Assembly (NCBI GenBank): GCA_934271715.1
Contig: CAKQRZ010000001.1
Location: 124,001-188,000, forward strand
Origin: an uncultured Alphaproteobacteria bacterium
GTDB taxonomy: Bacteria; Pseudomonadota; Alphaproteobacteria; RF32; CAG-239
Direction of reading: 5' to 3'
DNA length: 64,000 bases
The notes under the pieces are model-generated. The model did not search any database and had not been told where the DNA came from. It was given only the letters and a program-made list of their open reading frames with translations. Made by a program: the position numbers and the translations under genes. Below, in pieces: positions 24,501-31,162 of the stretch (position 1 is the first letter of the stretch; each line of letters begins with the position of its first letter).

Positions 24501-24760
24501 CCTATAACCGCGCTACTGATGATATTAAAATGAACGGCGTGATTGCTCCGGCCTATAGCATTAACCGCTTTTTGGGTAAAATTCCGGTTGTCGGCAATCT
24601 GCTTGCCAGCAAAGACGGCACTATTTTTGCCGCGACTTACAAGATTACCGGTAACGCCGACGATGCAAAGGTTGATATAAATTCTTTGTCTATGCTCAGC
24701 CCTAACTCATTAAAGGAATGGTATGCAAAAAACTTTGGCGACGGCACAAGCGGATACTAA
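21524..24760 (+). CDS. AsmA/YhdP-like envelope protein
   Basis: The 1078-residue protein has one N-terminal membrane helix (VGMFVVLLLFFWTLYKGP) and a very long, beta-rich periplasmic region of repeated strands, consistent with a DUF3971/AsmA-like_C architecture (for example VVGNLLASKDGTIFAATYKI near the C-terminus). YhdP/TamB-type AsmA proteins form hydrophobic grooves that bridge the inner and outer membranes and move phospholipids. ATG 21524 is preferred over TTG 21512 because GGGA sits 6-7 bases upstream. It follows prfB by 12 bases. Its stop lies inside the next gene, which starts 38 bases earlier, suggesting translational coupling. Confidence 0.8.
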   Translation: MKKLSPQLYFLRKTIDFFMVGMFVVLLLFFWTLYKGPISVPYLKPYIIQALNYDESDYSVGIGDVNLELVRSVQPLRITAEDINLKKKDGTFAISAPKLYLSFSLRALLKGIIAPSDVSLDNPTVYIFADYGVEKEHINEANKKKLAFYVDKFKDFLNNYNSPEKIYPESYVNNINIKGAEVEFHEVDLGRKWMLSDLNFEFSRNLVNLELNADALVNLNDKVASVGFESEYHASSDKLDLEVYFSDLNLSDVMDSMDAQPAEEESKTAFRIEVPVNGKVNTEIDVLDILQHPENAAAYLSDAVKKINFELDGGHGYVAFDNDEKYNYEIDEMVLVGELTGGFDELNIKNADFKMGGQTAQISFTAKGLENYYLEHSLEGVTAEFTAKIDEFSLEYLSRFWPRYLAEPAWQWCKDGLTGGQAKNGKFVFKFGYDNKAKSFGLLNLDGIADLEDGDLHYLEGMPDVHNVYGRAKFSMQNISIDVDKGVSDGVIITGGNVNIYDLDKYDNFISINLVGNSSITDALNLINNPPLKIAAGMGVDPKTIHGNVDVQLKLDFELKQDLDSDEIKVDVKADLHDVSNSDFLPGHTLSAQNLLLLVNSEGWSLSGEADYDTLPIKLAINEKFAEKKYKSKCNISFKLDDAAKKALGLDWAILQEPNISGYALVDADITVQQNDEISVKVKADLKNTALDFAYLGFVKPLNQNAGASADVVLLKDKIKSIKNIKLQKSGFNITGGLTMYPNGRVKTVDINQIKGPKTSARAKVSLSDSANPWLKVEISGLSYDLSPFFEQIKSKRQKNDKRLPVQENDDDGLEKANNTDIFMTVNSLWTNNTTPIQNFAGSAKIRKGIGMEELHMVGNYGIDKSIKLKLDYIPKGNKEHYLSIDSNNAGSTFKVLRLYDNMVGGTMKIEARRQADKKFIGHMQVRDFSIQNAPVVAKLLSVASFTGMLDLLKGDGLTFTHFNAPFEYQYKILTLKQAKAEGNVVGITTNGTYNRATDDIKMNGVIAPAYSINRFLGKIPVVGNLLASKDGTIFAATYKITGNADDAKVDINSLSMLSPNSLKEWYAKNFGDGTSGY

Positions 24761-25220
24761 ATCCAAAATCGGCGTGGATTTTCATGGGGTGATAAACACC
24801 CGGCCGGATTTTTTTCGGGAATTCTGCCGTGAAGCCTTAAAAATCGGCTTGGAAGTTTACATTATCAGCGGCGGACCGCGTGAAACGATTTTAGCCTATT
24901 TAAATCAATATCGGATTCCGTATACAAAACTTTGGTGTATTTATGATTATTACGAACAGCGTCATCAAGTGGAATTTTATGATGACGGCTCGTTTCATGT
25001 TGCCGATGAGTTATGGAATAAAGCCAAGGCTGAATATTGCAAAGAGCAGAATATTTGCGTCCATATTGATGACAGCGCTATTTACGGCAGAGAGTTTGCC
25101 ACGCCGTATTGCCGCTATGACGAGCAAGCAAACAGCTGTGTTTTGAACGGCCATAAAATTCCGTTGGAAAATCCGGAGCAGGCCTTGCAGCAAATTTTAG
25201 TACTGTGCCTGCAAAAATAA
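24723..25220 (+). CDS. HAD-like hydrolase
   Basis: The 165-residue protein begins its fold with IGVDFHGVINTRPDF; a 'DFHG' in place of DxDG keeps the first HAD Asp but replaces the usual second Asp by His. IISGGPRE follows as motif II, and CVHIDDSAIYG matches the acidic motif IV. With the changed DxD it may be a non-phosphatase HAD member or have altered chemistry. AAGGAATGGT precedes the ATG, and the gene overlaps the AsmA-like gene by 38 bases. The substrate is unknown. Confidence 0.65.
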   Translation: MQKTLATAQADTKSKIGVDFHGVINTRPDFFREFCREALKIGLEVYIISGGPRETILAYLNQYRIPYTKLWCIYDYYEQRHQVEFYDDGSFHVADELWNKAKAEYCKEQNICVHIDDSAIYGREFATPYCRYDEQANSCVLNGHKIPLENPEQALQQILVLCLQK

Positions 25221-25261
25221 ACTTTACTTTTGCAGAATATTTTAGTAACCTTATTGCGGAT

Positions 25262-25435
25262 GGATGATAGTCTGTCTGGGGTGTGAGAACCTCACATAGA
25301 GCGTCTTGAGTAATAAGACGATAATTTTTTATGCTTTCTGGTTTATTGACTGGAAGGCAGTAAAATAGTTTAAATATACTGCACTATACTCTATGTTAGT
25401 TCTCAACTTCCAGTCGCTTTTTCAGCGGCTTTTTT
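25262..25435 (+). ncRNA. Structured leader RNA, copy B
   Basis: This is the second copy of the element at 7858-8026. Shared features are GGGGTGTGA, the closing stem GACTGGAAG/CTTCCAGTC (25348-25356 with 25407-25415), the enclosed hairpin GCAGT/ACTGC (25357-25382) and the invariant loop start AAAATAGT. Hairpins GTGAG/CTCAC and CGTCTT/AAGACG are clear in this copy. The terminator AGTCGCT/AGCGGCT plus T-run (25412-25435) shares four bases with the closing stem, so the two structures are mutually exclusive. It precedes the prepilin gene at 25466 by 30 bases. Confidence 0.7.
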
Positions 25436-25465
25436 GTTGTAAATTCCAAACGAAAGGAAGTTGAA

Positions 25466-26365
25466 ATGAAAAATAATTTAGAAAGAAATTTAAAGTCAGA
25501 TAAATTTAAACCCTCGCCCTCGTTATGGCGAGCAACGCAATGCAATCTAGATAGCGGTACTAAACATGCGCCTCTAGCACCAGTCATTCTAGGTCTTGTG
25601 CCTAGAATCTTGTTCCAACAAGTAGTTAACCAAGTCAATAAATTTGCTTTATTATTAAATAAGTATCGGTTGAGAGAAGATTCTCGGAATAAATCCGAGA
25701 ATGACTGGTGCTGGGGATGCAGGTTTTGTGCTTTTTCTCAATCTGGTCGCAGCATGATAGAAATGCTCGGCGTTTTGGCTATCATCGCTGTTCTGTCTGT
25801 TGCCGGTATAGCTGGCTATTCCAAAGCTATGGAAAAGTATAAGCTTATTAAATACCGTGAGGGGATGGTTGAACTTATTTCAAACTTTCTGCAGATTAAG
25901 GACGAATTGCCGACCAGCAATACTACTTGGACCTACAACTATCCTGAAATTATGCATGAAATGGGACTGATTCCGGCAGAGTTTGAATATGTAAGTAAGA
26001 CAATTTTAAAAGATGGATTCGGCGTTGCGATGAATATCTATCATGACGGGCGCCCCGGCGAAAATCATTATAATTTTAGTTTTCATTTTACTAACAGCCG
26101 CCTCAGTTCTCTAGCCTGCCATGAGCTTTTAGAAACGGTAATAGAGTTCCGCAATGATGTTCATGAATTATACCGCCAGCCTTTCGGTGTGCCTAGCGGT
26201 GCTGATTATATTCCATATTATAGAGTTGTGGGCAGCCGCTTTTGTGTAAAAGGCGAAAAGTGCCTGAGCAATTTAACCATGAATGATATTCACGAGATTT
26301 GTTATTATTACAAAGGAAAATCTGAAGATTATGTATATGCGGTACAGTTTTATTTTAAGGACTGA
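25466..26365 (+). CDS. Prepilin-like protein with longest plus-strand leader
   Basis: AGGAAG precedes ATG 25466. The 299-residue protein has a 94-residue leader of repeat-derived sequence (PSPSLWRATQ, APVILGLVPRIL, REDSRNKSEND) before the pilin-like G^RSMIEMLGVLAI. Family motifs are LIPAEFE, KCLSNLTMNDIHEIC and an early Cys (LACHELLE). It lacks the last two cysteines of its paralogs: where they have CxxC, this one has CYYYKGKSED. It is the most divergent member. The upstream structured RNA suggests regulation shared with the gene at 8067. A hairpin terminator shared with nagB follows. Confidence 0.85.
   Translation: MKNNLERNLKSDKFKPSPSLWRATQCNLDSGTKHAPLAPVILGLVPRILFQQVVNQVNKFALLLNKYRLREDSRNKSENDWCWGCRFCAFSQSGRSMIEMLGVLAIIAVLSVAGIAGYSKAMEKYKLIKYREGMVELISNFLQIKDELPTSNTTWTYNYPEIMHEMGLIPAEFEYVSKTILKDGFGVAMNIYHDGRPGENHYNFSFHFTNSRLSSLACHELLETVIEFRNDVHELYRQPFGVPSGADYIPYYRVVGSRFCVKGEKCLSNLTMNDIHEICYYYKGKSEDYVYAVQFYFKD
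25510..25555. repeat. Palindromic repeat type 2 fragment
   Basis: CCCTCGCCCTCG, GCGAGCAACGCAATGCAAT and nearby bases are a rearranged piece of the type 2 repeat, in frame in the leader of the prepilin at 25466. Confidence 0.5.
25568..25722. repeat. Palindromic repeat type 1, complete copy
   Basis: It has the same layout as 11801-11955: GCGCCTCTAGCACCAGTCAT, a first hairpin (ATTCTAGGTC / GCCTAGAAT), an AT-rich centre, a second hairpin (ATTCTCGGA / TCCGAGAAT) and the closing GACTGGTGCTGGGG. The second hairpin has compensating changes relative to the other copy. It is read in frame as prepilin leader. Confidence 0.8.
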
Positions 26366-26373
26366 GCTAATAA

Positions 26374-26404
26374 AAAAGCCGGTAGTTCAGAGCTATCGGC
26401 TTTT
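26374..26404. terminator. Shared terminator, prepilin and nagB
   Basis: AAAAGCCGGTAG (26374-26385) pairs with CTATCGGCTTTT (26393-26404) with one wobble. It lies between two convergent genes. Confidence 0.85.
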
Positions 26405-26410
26405 AGATTT

Positions 26411-27205
26411 TTAAGAAAAATTATTTTTTTCCAGTTCGGCAAAATACTGCACTGTTTCTTGCGAAAGCTGCTCAGTTGCCGCTTTGTCGCAGGCTATAAT
26501 GCCATGTTGGTGGTGCTGCAGAGCGGTAATCGGCCAAACATGAGAAACATAGCCCTCAATCGCATGCTGCACGGCTTGAGCCTTTTTAGCGCCGCTGGCT
26601 AAAATCAAAACTTCTTCCGCTTCCATCATGGTTTCAATACCGATAGTCAGCGCCACAGTCGGAACTTTGCTGACATCATTATCAAAAAAGCGGGAGTTGG
26701 CGCGCAAAGTGCTTGGTGCCAAAAGTTTGGCTCTGGTGCGGGAGTTTAGCGAAGAATACGGCTCATTTAAAGCTATATGTCCGTCTTCTCCCACGCCGCC
26801 GATAAATAGGTTCGCGCCGCCGCAGTCTTTCAGAGCTTTTTCATAGGCCGCGCATTCTTTAGAAAAGTTTGTGGTTAAGCCGTTCAAAAAATGCACATGT
26901 TCTTTTTTAACATTTACAAATTTCAAAAATTTATCCCACAAGGCATACTGAAAGCCGCGTTCATCGCCGGCGCCGACGCCGACATATTCGCAGGTGCCGA
27001 AAAATATGACATTTTCAAATGAAATTTTGCCCTCTTTGTAATATTTGGCTAAAACGTTAAACATACCAAGCGGCGTAGAGCCGGACGGCAAGCCTAAAAC
27101 AAACGGCTTTTTGGGAGTAGGGCGGTGTTTGTTGATTCTATAAACGACATAATCTGCCGCCCAAGAAGATAGATCTTCGTATGTAGGTTTTATTACAACG
27201 CGCAT
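26411..27205 (-). CDS. nagB: Glucosamine-6-phosphate deaminase-like, catalytic Asp replaced
   Basis: The 264-residue protein matches NagB along its length: GLPSGSTPLGMF (phosphate binding), GGVGEDGHIALNEP with the catalytic Asp/His/Glu set, SRFFDND and ALTIGIETMMEAEEV. The enzyme converts glucosamine-6-P to fructose-6-P and ammonia. The conserved NMDEYVG motif, whose Asp is the proton-transfer base (Asp72 in E. coli), reads GTCEYVG here, so Asp is Cys. The codon is clearly TGC at about 26992-26994 on the minus strand. Activity may be altered, or the protein may serve another isomerase role. AAAGGAGAAAC precedes the ATG. It probably forms an operon with slyX, 12 bases upstream. Confidence 0.85.
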   Translation of the reverse strand: MRVVIKPTYEDLSSWAADYVVYRINKHRPTPKKPFVLGLPSGSTPLGMFNVLAKYYKEGKISFENVIFFGTCEYVGVGAGDERGFQYALWDKFLKFVNVKKEHVHFLNGLTTNFSKECAAYEKALKDCGGANLFIGGVGEDGHIALNEPYSSLNSRTRAKLLAPSTLRANSRFFDNDVSKVPTVALTIGIETMMEAEEVLILASGAKKAQAVQHAIEGYVSHVWPITALQHHQHGIIACDKAATEQLSQETVQYFAELEKNNFS

Positions 27206-27217
27206 TTTGTTTCTCCT

Positions 27218-27427
27218 TTAATAATGCGGCGGAGGTGTTTCTTCGCTCTGCGGTTTAACAATATCCTGCGACAGCATACTTTTCAGCATATTATTCTGTG
27301 CCGTAAGGTTATCTATAATTTTGCCTTGCTTAACCACCATTTCGCTTAAGTCGTCCAAAGCTTTTTGCTGGTTGTCAAGTGTCATTTCAATAGCTATAAG
27401 GCGCTGATTTATTTCCAAATCTATCAT
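27218..27427 (-). CDS. slyX: SlyX family protein
   Basis: The 69-residue protein is a short coiled coil (RLIAIEMTLDNQQKALDDLS, VVKQGKIIDNL) ending in the family-typical PPHY. SlyX is a small cytoplasmic protein of unknown molecular function. AGGAG lies upstream of the ATG. It sits between the YwqK-repeat gene and nagB on the same strand with gaps of 9 and 12 bases. Confidence 0.85.
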   Translation of the reverse strand: MIDLEINQRLIAIEMTLDNQQKALDDLSEMVVKQGKIIDNLTAQNNMLKSMLSQDIVKPQSEETPPPHY

Positions 27428-27436
27428 GGCTTGCTC

Positions 27437-29593
27437 CTACAAAAGCGGTCTTGGCTGCGGCTTTAAGCTTGAAAGCATTTCCAAATCTTTCTTTTCAGCG
27501 TCGCGGTTGTCAATACGGTTCAGCAGCAGTTTCTTTTCTGTCTCTGTCATATTTTCCATAGTTCCGGCGTTGTTTTGACGATATGAAACGCCGTAGCCCT
27601 CGTCATGAATTTCATATTTAAGCTGGCCGTTTTCATCATATTCCTTATAGGTTTTGCCGTCCCAAATTCCGCCTTTATAATTTTTGATATATTTAATTTT
27701 GCCGTCAGGATAATAAGCGGTGCGGGTTCCCTCTAATTTGTTGTTGGCAAATCTCAGCGTATAGCGCTTGCTGCCGTTTTGGTCAAAAGCCGTGGCTTCG
27801 CCGGAAATTACGCCGTTTTTATACGGAACCTGCGCCATAACTTTGCCGTTGTCGTAATAAAGCTTTAAGTTTCCGTTCAGCTCATCATTTTTATATACGG
27901 CTTCCGAAATCAGCTTGCCGTTCATATCATATTCGCTGTAGCGTCCGTTGCGCTTGCCGTCTGTAACCTGAGTTTCTTCATTGACAGCGCCGTTTTCTTC
28001 AAAATAGGTTTTGACTAAGCCGTTCTGCACGCCGTGAACAAACGGAACATCGGCCATTTTGGCGCCGCTTTCATAATACAGCGTCAAAGTTCCGTGCATA
28101 TTTTCGGTTTTCGGCGTGCCGTCGGAATTATATTCCAGCTGATTGCCCGAAAGTTCGCCGTTATCAGTTTTCAGCACATATTTTATATTGCCGTTCTCAT
28201 AATATCCGGTTTCGGTGCCGGCAAACATACCGTCTTTAAACAAGGCTTCTACCGCCGTATTGCCGAATTCGTCTTTCTGGCTGATTTTACCGTCAAGCTT
28301 GCCATTGTTATAGTTGAACTCGCGGTCAATGGTTTTGCCGTCTTCTTTATATGAAACAACTTTGCCGTTTACGTTGCCGTCATTCATATAAACCTGCGCC
28401 GCCGGCTGTCCGTCTTTGTTATAGGCCACAACTAAACCGTTCGGCTTGCCGTTGGTGTAGGTGGCTGTTTTGGCCAGATTGCCGTTTTCATAATATTCTA
28501 TGGATTTGCCGTTCTGCACGCCGTTTACATAGGTTTTGTCATACATGATTTTGCCGTTTTGATAATATCCGACATCATGTCCGTCCAGCTGGTCATCCTT
28601 GAAGTCAGCAACTGATTTCTTTTTGCCGTTTTCATAAAACATATGCGCTTGGCCGGTAACCGAGCCGTCAACATACGGCAGAATAGAATAGATATTGCCG
28701 TTTTGGAAATAGTTTTTCATAATGCCGTTCGGCTGGTCGTCCTTAAATTGAGCTTCTACAGCCAGCTTGCCGTTTTCAAAATATTTTTTATAAGTGCCGT
28801 TTTTCTGATTGTTGGCAAAATTGAATATTTCTTGCGGCTGCTTGTTTTTGTAATAGGTTTTAGTAACGCCCTGCAGCTGGCCGGCAGCATAGTTGGTTTC
28901 GGCATAAAGCGCACCGTCGTCATAATAGGTTTTTTGAATACCCTCATAGGCGTTGTTAACAAAATTGTTCAGCTCTTTCAGCTTGCCGTTTTCATAATAA
29001 ACTTGCTCAACGCCCTCAACAATTCCGTTAGTGTACGGAGTTTCCGAAGACATTTGCCCGTTTTCGTAATATTGAATAAGCTTGCCGTCAATTTTGCCGT
29101 TTTCATTCATATTCAGCACATATTTAACCTTGCCGTTTGGATAATATCCGGTTTCGGTGCCGAATTGCTCATTGTTTTTAAATTCAGCGGTAGATTCCAG
29201 CTTGCCGTCTTTGTCATAGGCTTTTACCGGACCGTCCAGCACGCCGTTGCGGTAGGTGTAAACCTTTTCCAAGCCGCCGTTTTTGTAATAGGTTTTAGTT
29301 TCGCCCTCTTGCGTTCCGGCAACAAAGTTTGATTCGGATTTCAGATTCCCGTTAGCGTAATAAGCTTTTTGCACGCCGTTAATTTTGTTGTTTTTATACG
29401 GAGTTTCCGACTTTACGCCGCCGTTGGCATAATATTCGGTGTTTATACCGTCATCATGTTTTACGTTTAAGGATTCCTGATATGCAGATTCGTCATATAA
29501 CGACTGTTTCATATTTGGCAATAAATTAAATTTCATGGCAACAAGCAGCATAACGCCCAAAGCAACCAACACAACCAAACCGGTATTTTTCAT
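27437..29593 (-). CDS. Large YwqK/MORN-like repeat protein
   Basis: The 718-residue protein has an N-terminal membrane anchor (NTGLVVLVALGVMLLVAM) followed by about 26 imperfect repeats of 22-24 residues built on Y-[YF]-x-N-G-K with an alternating 'G' turn (for example YYENGKLKE and YYDDGALYAE). This is the 'YwqK family antitoxin' repeat, a MORN-like beta-hairpin ladder; the antitoxin label is an automatic one with little general support. GGAGG precedes ATG 29593; an earlier start at 29611 is less likely. It is unusually long for the family and probably lies outside the cytoplasmic membrane, anchored by its N-terminus. Confidence 0.75.
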   Translation of the reverse strand: MKNTGLVVLVALGVMLLVAMKFNLLPNMKQSLYDESAYQESLNVKHDDGINTEYYANGGVKSETPYKNNKINGVQKAYYANGNLKSESNFVAGTQEGETKTYYKNGGLEKVYTYRNGVLDGPVKAYDKDGKLESTAEFKNNEQFGTETGYYPNGKVKYVLNMNENGKIDGKLIQYYENGQMSSETPYTNGIVEGVEQVYYENGKLKELNNFVNNAYEGIQKTYYDDGALYAETNYAAGQLQGVTKTYYKNKQPQEIFNFANNQKNGTYKKYFENGKLAVEAQFKDDQPNGIMKNYFQNGNIYSILPYVDGSVTGQAHMFYENGKKKSVADFKDDQLDGHDVGYYQNGKIMYDKTYVNGVQNGKSIEYYENGNLAKTATYTNGKPNGLVVAYNKDGQPAAQVYMNDGNVNGKVVSYKEDGKTIDREFNYNNGKLDGKISQKDEFGNTAVEALFKDGMFAGTETGYYENGNIKYVLKTDNGELSGNQLEYNSDGTPKTENMHGTLTLYYESGAKMADVPFVHGVQNGLVKTYFEENGAVNEETQVTDGKRNGRYSEYDMNGKLISEAVYKNDELNGNLKLYYDNGKVMAQVPYKNGVISGEATAFDQNGSKRYTLRFANNKLEGTRTAYYPDGKIKYIKNYKGGIWDGKTYKEYDENGQLKYEIHDEGYGVSYRQNNAGTMENMTETEKKLLLNRIDNRDAEKKDLEMLSSLKPQPRPLL

Positions 29594-29687
29594 ATTTCCT
29601 CCGTACGCCAAAGTTTTTAATAATTAGTTCATTCATAGCATGAAGATTTATTTTCTTCAAGTTTAATTACCACAATCAACAAAAAAT

Positions 29688-31061
29688 CTACATATACACA
29701 GACTGCCGGTTTTGCAGCAGCTTGCTGACTGCCGGCTGCAGATTCTGCTGTTGATTTTCGGCAATAAACGACAGCACTTCATTTTCTTTAGAGCTTAAGG
29801 CTGTGGTTATGCCGGAATTTTGGTAATAGTTAATGCTGTCCTGCTCCAAAGTCATGGCCGTGTCCGGCTTGCCGTTTTCGGCATAATACAAAGCAAGTTT
29901 GTGGCGGGCGTTGGCAATTTGCGGAGCATATAGGTTTTCATCGCCGTTTTCGGCTACGGTCTGATAGGCATAGACGGCTTTGTTATAGCTGCCTTGCTGC
30001 CAGTAAATATCGCCGCAGCGGCTCCAGGCGTTGGTGTTTTGCGGAGCCAGCTCCAGCGCCAGCTCAAACGAATTTTGCGCCAGCTCAGAGTTATTTATAC
30101 CGGCAATAGTGCCGAAAATGCAGGCGTAGGAAGCGGCCTGCGCATAACTGAGTTCTTTTACCAGCCCCTCTTTGGTCTCGGCATTGTCAATCTGCTGCTT
30201 AATCAGATTTTCCAGCAGGCTCAGGCAATAGGAGTTGTCGCCGTTGGCCCAAGCTAAAACCGCTTCTTCATTTGTAGGAAGCTCTTGGCGCGCCGACAGA
30301 TTATCAAATTTTCCGGTATTGCAGAGGCTGATAAAATCGCGGACTGCCGAAATTGTCTGCAAAATTTCTTCTTTTTCGGTTTGCCCCTGATTGCGGTAAT
30401 ATACGGCTTGGGCGATTTTTTCGGCCGAAACTTCACGGCTCAGCATATTTATAATCAGGCTGATAAGCTCGTTGATGTTTTCGCGCTGCTGCTGATAGTT
30501 CAGCGCCGTGTCCGCTTCTAGTTCTTCATAGCTCTTCTGAATATTTTTCTGCCAATCCAGCTGAGATTCATAGCTTTTCTGCGCTTGGCTTTTTAGCTTT
30601 TCTTTCAGCTGCAGAATATCATCGGTTGTGGCCGAAGAAATTACCAGCCGGCGCGACAGCTCTTTTTCTTGTTCCAGACGCAGATTTTCCGGCGAAGAAA
30701 TATCTGCTTCCTGCGGGTTGACGGTCAAACGCGGACGGGCGTCTTCCAAAAATTCTTCAGCTTCTGCTGCTGCGGACTGCAAACCGTCTCCGCTGCCGTT
30801 TTCTTCAGTATAAAACAATCCGGATTCAGCAGATTCACCGGCGGCAATGCGGAAAGTATCTATAACGGATTTTATATAAATCAGCAAAATCAGCACGATA
30901 AAACCGGCAAAAGCCCCCATAATATAAACGCCGTTGGGACCGAACTCATAAATAACAATGCTATGCAGCTTTTCCAGCTTTGCAGCAGCTAAAGCCCACA
31001 AATCAGCCATTCCGAAACTTTCGGTTAAAGACGCGTCAGAAAAAGGATTATGTTCTAACAT
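29688..31061 (-). CDS. Membrane-anchored coiled-coil and TPR protein
   Basis: The 457-residue protein has a central-N-terminal membrane helix (VYIMGAFAGFIVLILLIYI, about 45-63), an acidic linker, a coiled-coil region (about 125-205), and C-terminal TPR-like helices (ALELAPQNTNAWSRCGDIYW, YNKAVYAYQTVAENG). The start is uncertain among closely spaced ATGs (31067 and 31061) behind GAGGA; I chose 31061 for spacing. Function is unknown. It is probably cotranscribed with the TPR protein upstream (31163-32638). Confidence 0.65.
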   Translation of the reverse strand: MLEHNPFSDASLTESFGMADLWALAAAKLEKLHSIVIYEFGPNGVYIMGAFAGFIVLILLIYIKSVIDTFRIAAGESAESGLFYTEENGSGDGLQSAAAEAEEFLEDARPRLTVNPQEADISSPENLRLEQEKELSRRLVISSATTDDILQLKEKLKSQAQKSYESQLDWQKNIQKSYEELEADTALNYQQQRENINELISLIINMLSREVSAEKIAQAVYYRNQGQTEKEEILQTISAVRDFISLCNTGKFDNLSARQELPTNEEAVLAWANGDNSYCLSLLENLIKQQIDNAETKEGLVKELSYAQAASYACIFGTIAGINNSELAQNSFELALELAPQNTNAWSRCGDIYWQQGSYNKAVYAYQTVAENGDENLYAPQIANARHKLALYYAENGKPDTAMTLEQDSINYYQNSGITTALSSKENEVLSFIAENQQQNLQPAVSKLLQNRQSVYM

Positions 31062-31162
31062 TTGCATTTTCCTCGTTGGTGGCTGAAAATCTTTATACAA
31101 GATAAATTGCCGATTTAACAATTTCACTCTACACAAAGCGATAGGTAATGTAAAGAATTTTG

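Noticed and set aside
27437..29593. Tandem DNA repeats as a CRISPR or satellite
   Set aside because: The repetition is at protein level (YwqK repeats) with strongly diverged DNA; the frame is open throughout.
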